The position numbers and the translations under genes are program-made. From the NCBI RefSeq assembly GCF_002943565.1, contig NZ_PJCH01000016.1, positions 1-64,000 on the forward strand: a stretch of DNA of 64,000 nucleotides. Reading direction: 5' to 3'. Below are positions 33,658 through 41,189 of the stretch, piece after piece. The stretch comes from Hyphococcus luteus. Lineage in GTDB: Bacteria; Pseudomonadota; Alphaproteobacteria; Caulobacterales; Parvularculaceae. Under the pieces are notes generated by a model. That model was not told the origin of the DNA, did no database searches, and saw only the letters and a program-made list of their open reading frames with translations. Positions within the stretch are counted from its first letter, which is position 1, and each line of letters starts with the position of its first letter.

Positions 33658-35159
33658 GGCGCGCCTCCCGCCATGGACATCAGCGTCTCGGCGGCGCGTT
33701 GCGCGATGCCGCCGGTGAGATCGGTGCGGACGCCGAAATAGATATTCGCGGCGACGAGCACCCACATGGGGATCAGCATGGAGAGCGGCGCCTCTTCTTT
33801 CGGCATGGCGTATTTGCCGTCTTCAGCCGGTTCGCGCAGCAACATCACCTCGGCGACGCGGCCCACATAAGCAAGCGCGATCAGCGAGGAGGCGACGATC
33901 AGAAAGCCTGCATACCAGTGGCCGGCCTCGAACGCCGCCTGCAAGAGATACCATTTGGAAATGAAGCCGACGGTGAGCGGCACGCCGATCAGCGACAGGC
34001 CGGAAATCAAAAACGCCCAGGTGGTGACCGGCATGCGCTTCGACAACCCTGCAAAGGCGTAGATCGAATGGGAGCCCGCGCGCAACACGACGCAGCCCAC
34101 CGCCATGAAGAGGGCGCCCTTCATCAGCGCGTGGTTGAAAATATGGACGAGCGTCGCGGTGAGGCCTTCGACCGTGGCGAAGGAAAGCCCCAACAGCATG
34201 TAGCCGATCTGCGCCACCGACGAGTAGGCCAGCATGCGCTTCACGTCTTCCTGGAACAGCGCCACGAAAGAGGCGACGAACATGCCCGCGAGCCCCAGCG
34301 GCAGGAGGACATAGGTGAAGGCCGCGCCGATAAAGGCGAAATCGAAATTGAAGACCGAGAAGATGAAGCGGATGATGACATAGACCGCGACTTTCGTGGC
34401 CGTCGCCGCCATGAACGCCGTCACCGCCGACGGGGCGTAGGTGTAGGCGTTCGGCAGCCACAGATGCATAGGGAACATCGCAAGCTTCAGCCCCATGCCG
34501 ACGAGGATGAAGGCGAAGCCCGCCTCGACCATGCGATTGTCCTGGCCGATCAGCCTATCCGCGAGATCGGCCATGTTGAGCGTGCCCGTCGCCTGATACA
34601 AAAGCCCGAGGCCGATGACGAAGAAGGTCGCGCCGATCGTCCCCATGACGAGATAGTTGAAGGCGGCGGTGAGCGCCCGGCGGTCGCGGCGCGCGCCCAT
34701 GGCGATCAGCGCGTAACCGGACAGCGACGAAATCTCGAGAAACACGAAGACGTTGAAGGCGTCGCCGGTGATGGTGACGCCCAAAAGGCCGGTCATGCAG
34801 ATGAGAAGCGCGCCGTAGAACAGCGGCGTCTGGCGCTCGTCGACTTCCAGTTGCACAGAGCGATAGGCGTAGGGGAAGACCACCGCGGCAATGCCGGAGA
34901 CCAAGAGCAGGACCAGCGCATTCGCAAGATCGATATAATATTCGATGCCGATAGGCGGCGCCCAGTCGCCGAGATGATAGGAGATCGGCCCGGTCGACGA
35001 GACTTCGGCGAAGAGCGCGATGCAGGCGGCGAAGGTCAGCCATGAGAAAAGGCACGCCCACAGATGCGGCACCCGGCCCTTCGGCAGGAGGAGCGTGATC
35101 GGCGCCGCGACGATCGGGATGATGATCGGCAGGACGGGAAGCTGGGCGATCAGATTCAT
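33654..35159 (-). CDS. mrpD: Mrp antiporter subunit D
   Basis: A 501-residue NuoN/MrpD-type protein. Recognition is by VFLEISSLSGYALIAMGA (channel glutamate), GMGLKLAMFPMHLWLPNAYTYAPSAVTAFMAATATKVAVYVIIR (channel lysines) and LIGVPLTVGFISKWYL. It should carry a proton or cation half-channel in the inner-membrane complex that extrudes Na+ in exchange for H+. Its ATG overlaps the mrpC stop (ATGA) and its stop overlaps the next GTG. Confidence 0.93.
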   Translation of the reverse strand: MNLIAQLPVLPIIIPIVAAPITLLLPKGRVPHLWACLFSWLTFAACIALFAEVSSTGPISYHLGDWAPPIGIEYYIDLANALVLLLVSGIAAVVFPYAYRSVQLEVDERQTPLFYGALLICMTGLLGVTITGDAFNVFVFLEISSLSGYALIAMGARRDRRALTAAFNYLVMGTIGATFFVIGLGLLYQATGTLNMADLADRLIGQDNRMVEAGFAFILVGMGLKLAMFPMHLWLPNAYTYAPSAVTAFMAATATKVAVYVIIRFIFSVFNFDFAFIGAAFTYVLLPLGLAGMFVASFVALFQEDVKRMLAYSSVAQIGYMLLGLSFATVEGLTATLVHIFNHALMKGALFMAVGCVVLRAGSHSIYAFAGLSKRMPVTTWAFLISGLSLIGVPLTVGFISKWYLLQAAFEAGHWYAGFLIVASSLIALAYVGRVAEVMLLREPAEDGKYAMPKEEAPLSMLIPMWVLVAANIYFGVRTDLTGGIAQRAAETLMSMAGGAP

Positions 35160-35959
35160 GCGCCGGCCCCCGCCTCAGCTTGCGCGCGCTCGCCCGCGGC
35201 ATGGCCGAATTCGGCGATCTCGTCCGCCGCTTCGAGTTCGTCTTCCTCGATGGTGCCGTAAGCTTCGCGGATCCGGACGGCGAGCGCCAAGCCCACTGCG
35301 GTCGTCGCCACGCCGACGACGATGGCGGTGAGGATCAGGACATGCGGCAGCGGATTGGTGTAGACGACGGCGTCCATGGCGCCGTGCAGCGCATCGGCGG
35401 CGCCGTCGCCCACGCCCCCGGCTGCATTGCCGGCCGCGTCATGGGCGCCCCCAGCCGCACTGCCGACATCGAAACCGGATGCGTCGGCGGGCGGCGTCTT
35501 GCCGAGATGGTCGCCCATCGCATTAGCGATCTTGTCGCCTGCATCGGGAAGCTCGTGCAGGGAGCCGCCCTCTTCCGGCGCCGGCGCATGCTTCAGCGCG
35601 TCTTTCAGCTCCTGGCCGTGATCGAGCGCCGAATTGTCGATCTTGGCGTGCACGGCCTCGCCGGCGGCAGCCGCATCATGGGCTGCAGCCTCCGCCCCAT
35701 GGCCGGCGCCGCCCGCCTCTTTGCCCCCGTGATGGCTCGCCGCCTCCAGCTCGCCGCCCATATAGATCGGCGCGGTGCCGTCGACGATCTTGCCGATGGT
35801 GATGTAGTAAATGAAAACGGACGTCTGGAAGATGTTGAGGCCGACGATCTTCTTCACCAGATTGCCGCGCGCGAAGACGATATAAAGACCGGTCATCATC
35901 AGCATGATGACGATCCAGTAGTTGTACCGTTCGAGGATGAAAGTGAGCCAGTCGTCCAT
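35156..35959 (-). CDS. mrpC: Mrp antiporter subunit C (NuoK-like) with a large histidine-rich insertion
   Basis: The family is normally 100-125 residues with three membrane helices; this protein has 267. Helices 1 and 2 are in residues 1-58, and helix 3 begins after the conserved NPLPHVLILTAIVVGVATTAVGLALAV (202-228). Between them, residues about 66-197 form a low-complexity insert rich in Ala, Gly, Asp, Glu and His (11 histidines). In NuoK topology this loop faces the periplasm. The C-terminus is extended and acidic (TIEEDELEAADEIAE). The reading frame is intact and the gene is coupled to its neighbours, so the insert looks like a real part of the protein. Role unknown; metal or proton buffering is speculation. 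Confidence 0.88.
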   Translation of the reverse strand: MDDWLTFILERYNYWIVIMLMMTGLYIVFARGNLVKKIVGLNIFQTSVFIYYITIGKIVDGTAPIYMGGELEAASHHGGKEAGGAGHGAEAAAHDAAAAGEAVHAKIDNSALDHGQELKDALKHAPAPEEGGSLHELPDAGDKIANAMGDHLGKTPPADASGFDVGSAAGGAHDAAGNAAGGVGDGAADALHGAMDAVVYTNPLPHVLILTAIVVGVATTAVGLALAVRIREAYGTIEEDELEAADEIAEFGHAAGERAQAEAGAGA

Positions 35960-35962
35960 CGT

Positions 35963-36403
35963 CTACCAGTCTTCCTGATCGATGTCGGGCTCGCGGCCGG
36001 CGAAGTGATAGAAAATCGTCAGCATGGTCGAGGCGACCGCCGTGCCGACGCCCCACTCCACCAGAAGAATGCCGTAATGCTGGCCGGCGTGATGGGTCGA
36101 TTCCGGAACCAGCGCGTCATAGCCGAGGAAATTGGCGCCGAGCAGCATGGTGACGACGCCGGTGCCGGCGTAGAACAGAAAGCCGATCACCATCATGACG
36201 ATCAGCGCTTTTTGCGGCAGGACCTTTTTGGTTTCGTCGAGACCGAAGCAGAAGGCGTGGAGGATGAAGGCGACGGCGAAGATGACGCCCGCCTGAAAAC
36301 CGCCGCCCGGCCCGTAATCGCCGTGAAACTGCACATAGAACGCGAACAGGATGATCGGCGCGAACATCAACTTGGTCGTCACGCGGAGAATGAGATGCTC
36401 CAT
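35963..36403 (-). CDS. mrpB: Mrp antiporter subunit B
   Basis: A 146-residue MnhB-type membrane protein: LILRVTTKLMFAPIILFAFYVQFHGDYGPGGGFQAGVIFAVAFILHAF contains the family signature GPGGGFQAG. Four membrane segments are visible. The ATG at 36403 overlaps the upstream stop (TGATG); a GTG one codon earlier is the alternative. It is part of the membrane core of the antiporter. Confidence 0.93.
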   Translation of the reverse strand: MEHLILRVTTKLMFAPIILFAFYVQFHGDYGPGGGFQAGVIFAVAFILHAFCFGLDETKKVLPQKALIVMMVIGFLFYAGTGVVTMLLGANFLGYDALVPESTHHAGQHYGILLVEWGVGTAVASTMLTIFYHFAGREPDIDQEDW

Positions 36404-37020
36404 CACTCACCCTTCCCTTCGTCGGACGTCTCTTTCGCGTCAATGTCGGAGACCCGCCGGCCGCCGCGCGCCGAGCCGACGCCGAGGAGCAGCATCACCG
36501 CCACGCCGGCGGTGAAAATCACCATGGTCTCGCCCATGGTGTCGAAGCCCCTGTAGCTCGCCAGCACCGCGGTGACGATGTTGGGCATGGGAATTTCCGA
36601 GGCCGTGCGCTCCACATATTGCTGGCCGATGGCGCTGTTGGCCGGGGCGTTCGGATCGCCGAAAGCCGGCATGTCGATGGTCGCGTAGATCAGCGCCGCG
36701 CCCGTCGCCAGCACCGCCAGCATGGCCACCGGCGCGCGGCCCGGCGTCTTCGGTTTTTCGCGGCGCACGGTGAGCAACATGCCCGACAGCATCAGCACCG
36801 TCGAAATGCCCGCCCCGACGGCCGCTTCGGTGAAAGCGACGTCCACCGCATCCAGAGAGACGAAAAACGCCGCGGACAACAGCGAATAAATCCCCGACAG
36901 CATGACGACGCCGAAGAGATGGCGCGAGCGCAGCATCGCGATCGCCACCAGGAACAGCATGGTGAGAAGCGCCAGGTCGAGAAAGACGATCGGCGAGAAG
37001 ACGGTCTCGAAATCGCTCAT
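36403..37020 (-). CDS. MbhD/MbhE-like fusion, equivalent to the C-terminal part of MrpA
   Basis: A 205-residue membrane protein. Residues 1-90 are a DUF4040/MbhD domain (LLTMLFLVAIAMLRSRHLFGVVMLSGIYSLLSAAFFVSLDAVDVAFTEAAVGAGISTVL). Residues 95-190 correspond to MbhE, ending YRGFDTMGETMVIFTAGVAVMLLLG. In standard Mrp systems these two domains are fused behind the NuoL-like part of MrpA; here they are separate, as in archaeal membrane-bound hydrogenase clusters. The ATG overlaps the mrpG stop (ATGA). Confidence 0.9.
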   Translation of the reverse strand: MSDFETVFSPIVFLDLALLTMLFLVAIAMLRSRHLFGVVMLSGIYSLLSAAFFVSLDAVDVAFTEAAVGAGISTVLMLSGMLLTVRREKPKTPGRAPVAMLAVLATGAALIYATIDMPAFGDPNAPANSAIGQQYVERTASEIPMPNIVTAVLASYRGFDTMGETMVIFTAGVAVMLLLGVGSARGGRRVSDIDAKETSDEGKGE

Positions 37021-37382
37021 TCGCCCTCCTCCTTGTAACGCAGCTCAGGCCCTTCCAGCGGCCGAAACCCCACCATCCAGGCGGCGTGAGCAATGGCGTG
37101 GGTCGCCACCGGCGAGGTGAAGAAAAGAAAGAAGCCGATAAACAGGATTTTCACCGCGACGATCCATGTCGGCGCCTGGAACAGCATGCCGATGAGAATC
37201 AATTCCGCCCCGCCCGTGTCGGTGACGCCGGCGGCGTGCAGGCGGGTGTAGAAATCGGGGAACCGCACAATGCCGATGGCGCCGGAGACGACGGAGATTC
37301 CGCCCGCCAAAAAGAAGCCCCAGGAGAGGATGTTGCGGATCAGCTCGATATCCGCCCAGAACTGTCCGACCGCTTCGGTCAC
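37017..37382 (-). CDS. mrpG: Mrp antiporter subunit G
   Basis: A 121-residue MnhG protein with three membrane helices and the family core FFLAGGISVVSGAIGIVRFPDFYTRLHAAGVTDTGGAELILIGM. The GTG start at 37382 overlaps the mrpF stop (GTGA). It acts in the Na+/H+ antiporter complex; longer upstream readings run through mrpF in another frame and are rejected. Confidence 0.93.
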   Translation of the reverse strand: MTEAVGQFWADIELIRNILSWGFFLAGGISVVSGAIGIVRFPDFYTRLHAAGVTDTGGAELILIGMLFQAPTWIVAVKILFIGFFLFFTSPVATHAIAHAAWMVGFRPLEGPELRYKEEGE

Positions 37383-37648
37383 GACGCCTCCTCGCGCGAG
37401 CGGCGATAGGAGAAAAAGCGCAGGATCGCGATGGTCGAAGCGAAGTTGATCAGCGCATAAAGGAGCGCGATGTCGAGAAAGTCGGGCCGGCCGGTCAGAA
37501 AACCCATCAGGCCGATTAAAAGGACCGTTTTGGTGCCGAAAGAATTGCCGGCGAGAATGCGGTCGTAAAGCGAAGGGCCGGCGAAAGCGCGCACCAGGGC
37601 GAGCACCATGGCGGCGATGATCGCGACGGTGGCGGCGGCGAACATCAT
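37379..37648 (-). CDS. mrpF: Mrp antiporter subunit F
   Basis: An 89-residue MnhF protein with three helices and the signature ALVRAFAGPSLYDRILAGNSFGTKTVLLIGLMGF followed by PDFLDIALLYALINFASTIAILRFFSYR. The ATG at 37648 overlaps the mrpE stop (ATGA) and has GGAGG just upstream. Confidence 0.93.
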   Translation of the reverse strand: MMFAAATVAIIAAMVLALVRAFAGPSLYDRILAGNSFGTKTVLLIGLMGFLTGRPDFLDIALLYALINFASTIAILRFFSYRRSREEAS

Positions 37649-38127
37649 TGGCCGCCTCCCTCGCACCGGGCGACGCGCTCGCCCATATCGGTGATGGCCG
37701 GAACGTCGCAAAGCGCTTCGGTGAGCCCGTGGACGAGAATTTCGTTCTCACGCAGATCCACAGAGACAGTGCCCGGCGTCAGCGTGATGGAATTGGCGAA
37801 TGTCGCCTGCCCGACGCTGGTTTTCGGGGGCAGCGGCACGGTGAACATTTTCGGCGAGAGCTTCGGCTCCACCGCCAGCGCCTGCCGGATGACGGCGATA
37901 TTGGCCTTGCCGATCTCGCCCGCAAGCCAGATCCAGTAGAGGAAAATCCCCGGCATCAGCCCGGTGGGCACGCTGTCGCCGTCCATCACGCGGGCGCGGG
38001 CGGCGAGCCAGGCGGTGACGAGGATCGACGCGGCGCCGAGCCCGAGCAGCAGCGCCTTGTCGAAATAGCCCGACAGCAGGAGCCACAGACCGGCCAGCGC
38101 CAGAACGAGGATGATAAACCGCCCCAT
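37645..38127 (-). CDS. mrpE: Mrp antiporter subunit E
   Basis: A 160-residue MnhE protein and first gene of the operon. Two N-terminal membrane segments are followed by the family block YWIWLAGEIGKANIAVIRQAL and the soluble part ATFANSITLTPGTVSVDLRENEILVHGLTEA. A preceding region of 323 bp separates it from a divergent AraC-type gene, which might control the operon. Beginning with E-F-G, rather than A, is the order of Mbh-type complexes. Confidence 0.93.
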   Translation of the reverse strand: MGRFIILVLALAGLWLLLSGYFDKALLLGLGAASILVTAWLAARARVMDGDSVPTGLMPGIFLYWIWLAGEIGKANIAVIRQALAVEPKLSPKMFTVPLPPKTSVGQATFANSITLTPGTVSVDLRENEILVHGLTEALCDVPAITDMGERVARCEGGGQ

Positions 38128-38450
38128 CAGCCCTCTTTGAGGAACCTCTCTTAATGCCCCGGCCGCCCGTTGGATCGGACGGCGCCGTCCTCATGAAATA
38201 TCGCCGGCGAGAGGAATAGAGACGCAACGCGCCGGAGACAATAGAAACTGGCGCGCCAGCGGGAAAAGCCATGCGCGACACAGCGCAGCAGGAACGCGCC
38301 GCGCTTTCGTAATTTCGCAGATTTGGCGCTAAAATCAATGCTTTGCCGGGAATTTGACGGCAAAATCGGCCGTCTTTCATCTGGCGCCGGGGGCGGCGAA
38401 ACCGTAAACTGTCTGCAATGCAAGACCGTTGAAAGGACACGCGCCGAACC
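38128..38450. other. Divergent intergenic region between mrpE and the AraC gene
   Basis: It should contain both promoters. I see no convincing -35/-10 pair. An AT-richer stretch lies at 38310-38350, with short inverted bases (gccg...cggc). No gene is supported here. Confidence 0.4.
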
Positions 38451-39356
38451 ATGCAGCTTCTGACCGCCGCGCCGGCAACGCCCGCCGACCTCGCCATCGT
38501 GTATGAGCGCACGGCGCGCGAAGGCATGGTGCATTCGGGATTGATGCGCGGCGAGCGTTTCGAGATCGCCGAAGATTACAATGAGGACTGGGCCTGCGCG
38601 AGCGTCACCTGGTCCGCCGGCGGCGAGGAAGAATACCGGTTTTTAGGCGACGGCGCGGTGAATGTGCGCTCGGCCGGCGTGCTGACGCTGGCCCGCGGCG
38701 CGCGCTACGCTTATGCAGCGCTCGGGGACGCGCCGTTTCGCTCCAACATGATCTCCTTTCCCCGCTGGATCACCGACGCGGCGGAGGACGCCGTTCTCGA
38801 GGGCGAAGCGAAGCCGGCGGCGACGCGGCTCGAAACCCGCCTCACCCGTCCTGACGCCGCGCTGTCGGCCCTGATGAACGCCATCGTCGCACGGTGCCGC
38901 AGCGGCGAGACGGATGATGATTGGTATGCGGAGAAATGCGCGCTCCTTTATGCGGGGCTCATCGAGGCGCAGGACCAGCGCGCCGCCGCGCGCGAGCGGA
39001 TCGAAGCGGTGAAGCCCGGCACCCGCGCCGAACTCGCCCGGCGCGCGGAAACAGCCAAGAAAACAATCCTGCAGCGCTTCGGCGAACATAGTCTCGCGCT
39101 GAACGACATCGCCCGCGAGGCGTGCCTTTCGCCTTATCACCTCATCCGCGTCTTCAAGGCGGTGGCGGGGACGACGCCGGCGCAGTTTCTAAAGCATGTG
39201 CGCATGGATGCGGCGCTGCGCCTTTTGAAAGAGACCCGTCTTTCCACGGGCGAGATCGCCCATGCCGTCGGCTATTCCGACCGCACGGCGTTCTTCAAGG
39301 CTTTCCGGAAACATTACGGGGCCGCGCCCTCGGCGATGGAGCGTATGAAAGCCTGA
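38451..39356 (+). CDS. AraC-family transcriptional regulator
   Basis: A 301-residue regulator. Residues 1-190 are an unrecognised sensor region. The C-terminal 105 residues carry the two helix-turn-helix motifs (LALNDIAREACLSPYHLIRVFKAVAGTTPAQFL and STGEIAHAVGYSDRTAFFKAFRKHYGAAPSAM). It is divergent from the Mrp antiporter operon and so a candidate regulator of it; the signal is unknown. Repeat copy 2 begins 10 bp after its stop codon. Confidence 0.9.
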   Translation: MQLLTAAPATPADLAIVYERTAREGMVHSGLMRGERFEIAEDYNEDWACASVTWSAGGEEEYRFLGDGAVNVRSAGVLTLARGARYAYAALGDAPFRSNMISFPRWITDAAEDAVLEGEAKPAATRLETRLTRPDAALSALMNAIVARCRSGETDDDWYAEKCALLYAGLIEAQDQRAAARERIEAVKPGTRAELARRAETAKKTILQRFGEHSLALNDIAREACLSPYHLIRVFKAVAGTTPAQFLKHVRMDAALRLLKETRLSTGEIAHAVGYSDRTAFFKAFRKHYGAAPSAMERMKA

Positions 39357-39366
39357 CCGCCGCGCC

Positions 39367-39557
39367 TAAGAGCCTGACCGAAAATCCAGCAGTAGAGCAA
39401 AAATTAAGATGGCCGGACGTCAGCCGGCCACAGCACGATACGCCGCCAGGCTCTTATTCTTTTATGTTAGAGCCCGAGACGCATCGTTTTCCGGCTAACG
39501 AACGTCTGACAAATACTCATTTGCATGGTTTTGATGAATATGCGTTCGGGCTCTAAG
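39367..39557 (+). repeat. Dispersed palindromic-ended repeat, copy 2
   Basis: Same orientation and same two-module plan as 2707-2898. The left pair is taagagcctg (39367-39376) with caggctctta (39447-39456), and the right pair is agagccc (39469-39475) with gggctct (39548-39554). Boundaries are sharp: the sequence outside is unrelated to copy 1. Its last bases supply the stop codon (TAG at 39553-39555, minus strand) of the neighbouring gene. Confidence 0.8.
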
Positions 39558-40206
39558 CGCCGCGTTTGGCTTTCGCCTTCGACATCAGCCGCTCGACCTC
39601 GCGGCGGATCGCGTCGTCGTCGGAAGCCGAAGGCACGTCATTGGCGTCGAGATAGCATTCGAGCGCGTCGAGAATAATCGCCTGGCAGGACATTTCGAGA
39701 TCGCGGCTGGCGAGTTTCAGCCGCACCAGATCGCGCGCCGGCATGCGCAAGGTGACGATCGCCTTGCGGGCGAGAACGCCGGTCGGCGGCGCGCCGGCGC
39801 CGGTCCCGGAATGGGCCCCATGATGGGCTCCGGGGCGCGGGCGCGGTCTTAAACGTCCGCCCGGCAGGGTCCAGGCTTGCGGCGCCTCTTCGGCGGCGCG
39901 CGAACGCGCGCCGGAAGAATGAACCAGCCGCACGGAAGGCGCGCGGCCGCCCGCGCCGCTGCGCGGTCGCGCTTTGTTCCCCGGAGAAAGCGTTTCGATC
40001 GCCTCTTCGCCGACCGAACTCGGCGCTCCCGGACTGTTCGCCGGCTTCATAGGGCGCATGTCGATGTCGACGCCTTCATGCGCGACCGCATCCACCGCCG
40101 GCAACGCCTCGCCCTTGCGCGCGAGCAGGCTCGAGGTCAGCTGCGCGAAGCCGCCGCCGCCCTCGCCGCCATTGGCGGAGGAGTTATTGGGAGCATATGC
40201 GTTCAT
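39553..40206 (-). CDS. ParA-partner protein with a C-terminal ribbon-helix-helix-like domain
   Basis: A 217-residue protein coupled to the ParA gene (ATGA overlap at 40203-40206). Residues 1-145 are low-complexity, rich in Gly, Pro, Arg and Ala. Residues 146-200 (KAIVTLRMPARDLVRLKLASRDLEMSCQAIILDALECYLDA) resemble a MetJ/Arc ribbon-helix-helix DNA-binding unit. Such a partner is typical of small segregation systems in which the ribbon-helix-helix protein binds a centromere-like site or represses the operon. Its stop codon lies inside repeat copy 2, so its C-terminus may have been altered by the repeat. Confidence 0.7.
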   Translation of the reverse strand: MNAYAPNNSSANGGEGGGGFAQLTSSLLARKGEALPAVDAVAHEGVDIDMRPMKPANSPGAPSSVGEEAIETLSPGNKARPRSGAGGRAPSVRLVHSSGARSRAAEEAPQAWTLPGGRLRPRPRPGAHHGAHSGTGAGAPPTGVLARKAIVTLRMPARDLVRLKLASRDLEMSCQAIILDALECYLDANDVPSASDDDAIRREVERLMSKAKAKRGA

Positions 40207-40916
40207 TGCGCCGCCCGCCGTCCAAAGACGCGGCTGTGGGGACTGGCCGCGGCGGCGCCCTCTTCCTGACGGTAGCCGCCATCGGCGCGCTGCAGCCGCT
40301 CGTAAAGATAAGTCCACAGCGCCGACACTTCCTGCGCCGACTGACAGAAGGGATCGATCTCCATCACCGTGCGCCCGTCGATCATCGCCGCGGCGAAGTC
40401 GACGCGGTGATGTACGGTGACCGGCGCCACTGTGCCGTGCTGGGACAGGGCGACGGCGGCCTCAGAGGTGATGCGCGCGCGCTGGGTCGCGCCGTTGACG
40501 ACGAAGATCAGCGGCTTGCCGCGCGCTTCGGCGATGTCGACCGTGGGGCCGACGGCGCGCAGATCGTGCGGGCTCGGCCGGGTCGGCGCGACGACGATGT
40601 CGGCGAAACTGACGACTTCGGAAATCGCGCGCGTCACCGCCGGCGGCGTGTCGATGACCACCAGCCGGAAGCCCTCTTCGCGGGCCGAGTCGAGATCGTA
40701 GAAAAGATTTGAGAAAACCGATTGAATAAAGGCCGGCTGAGGGTCTTTACGCACGTTCCACCACTTCGCCAGCGAGCCTTGCGGGTCGGTGTCGATCAGC
40801 GCCACAGGGCCGGCCCCCTGGCGCTCCGCCTCCACCGCAATATGGCCGGACAAAGTCGTCTTGCCCGAACCGCCCTTTTGCGATGCGAAGACTATTACAC
40901 GCATCGATGACAGCAT
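40203..40916 (-). CDS. ParA-family ATPase
   Basis: A 237-residue Walker-type ATPase with the deviant Walker A KGGSGKTTLSGHIAV near residue 15, A' motif LIDTDPQGSLAKWW and Walker B LVVIDTPPAV. These proteins bind DNA as ATP dimers and position plasmids, chromosome regions or protein clusters. The ATG at 40916 is preceded by GGAGG at a 4-nt spacing; an ATG four codons later is possible. It forms an operon with the ribbon-helix-helix gene. It is not the main chromosomal parAB, since no ParB follows. Confidence 0.9.
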   Translation of the reverse strand: MLSSMRVIVFASQKGGSGKTTLSGHIAVEAERQGAGPVALIDTDPQGSLAKWWNVRKDPQPAFIQSVFSNLFYDLDSAREEGFRLVVIDTPPAVTRAISEVVSFADIVVAPTRPSPHDLRAVGPTVDIAEARGKPLIFVVNGATQRARITSEAAVALSQHGTVAPVTVHHRVDFAAAMIDGRTVMEIDPFCQSAQEVSALWTYLYERLQRADGGYRQEEGAAAASPHSRVFGRRAAQ

Positions 40917-41189
40917 GCGCCCTCCGAAAAATCTGTCAAATGCCCATATGACGCCTGAAGATGATGCCGGACGCGCGTTAACGCGTCGCGTTAAAGACAA
41001 CGACAATTTTCATCAAATTTGACGGAACCCGCGCGGCCTTTGGAAATCAGGCGGGCCGGGAAACCGGCCATAAAAAAGCCAGCGGCAACCTAGATACGCA
41101 AGGCCGCCGCCAGCAAGAAGACGTCTTAGCGCAAAGCTGCTAAAAGAGACTTAAAGACCGGACGGCGTTTTCGCGCGCCGCGCCTGTTT

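Noticed and set aside
30477-35045. Long plus-strand frames opposite the antiporter genes
   Set aside because: They are rich in Asp, Arg, Glu and His, the antisense image of hydrophobic codons, and lack any start signal.
41054-41069. GGCCGG-gaaa-CCGGCC hairpin between parA and the DUF2336 gene
   Set aside because: The T-run is on the wrong side for a terminator on either strand; kept only as an unassigned short hairpin.
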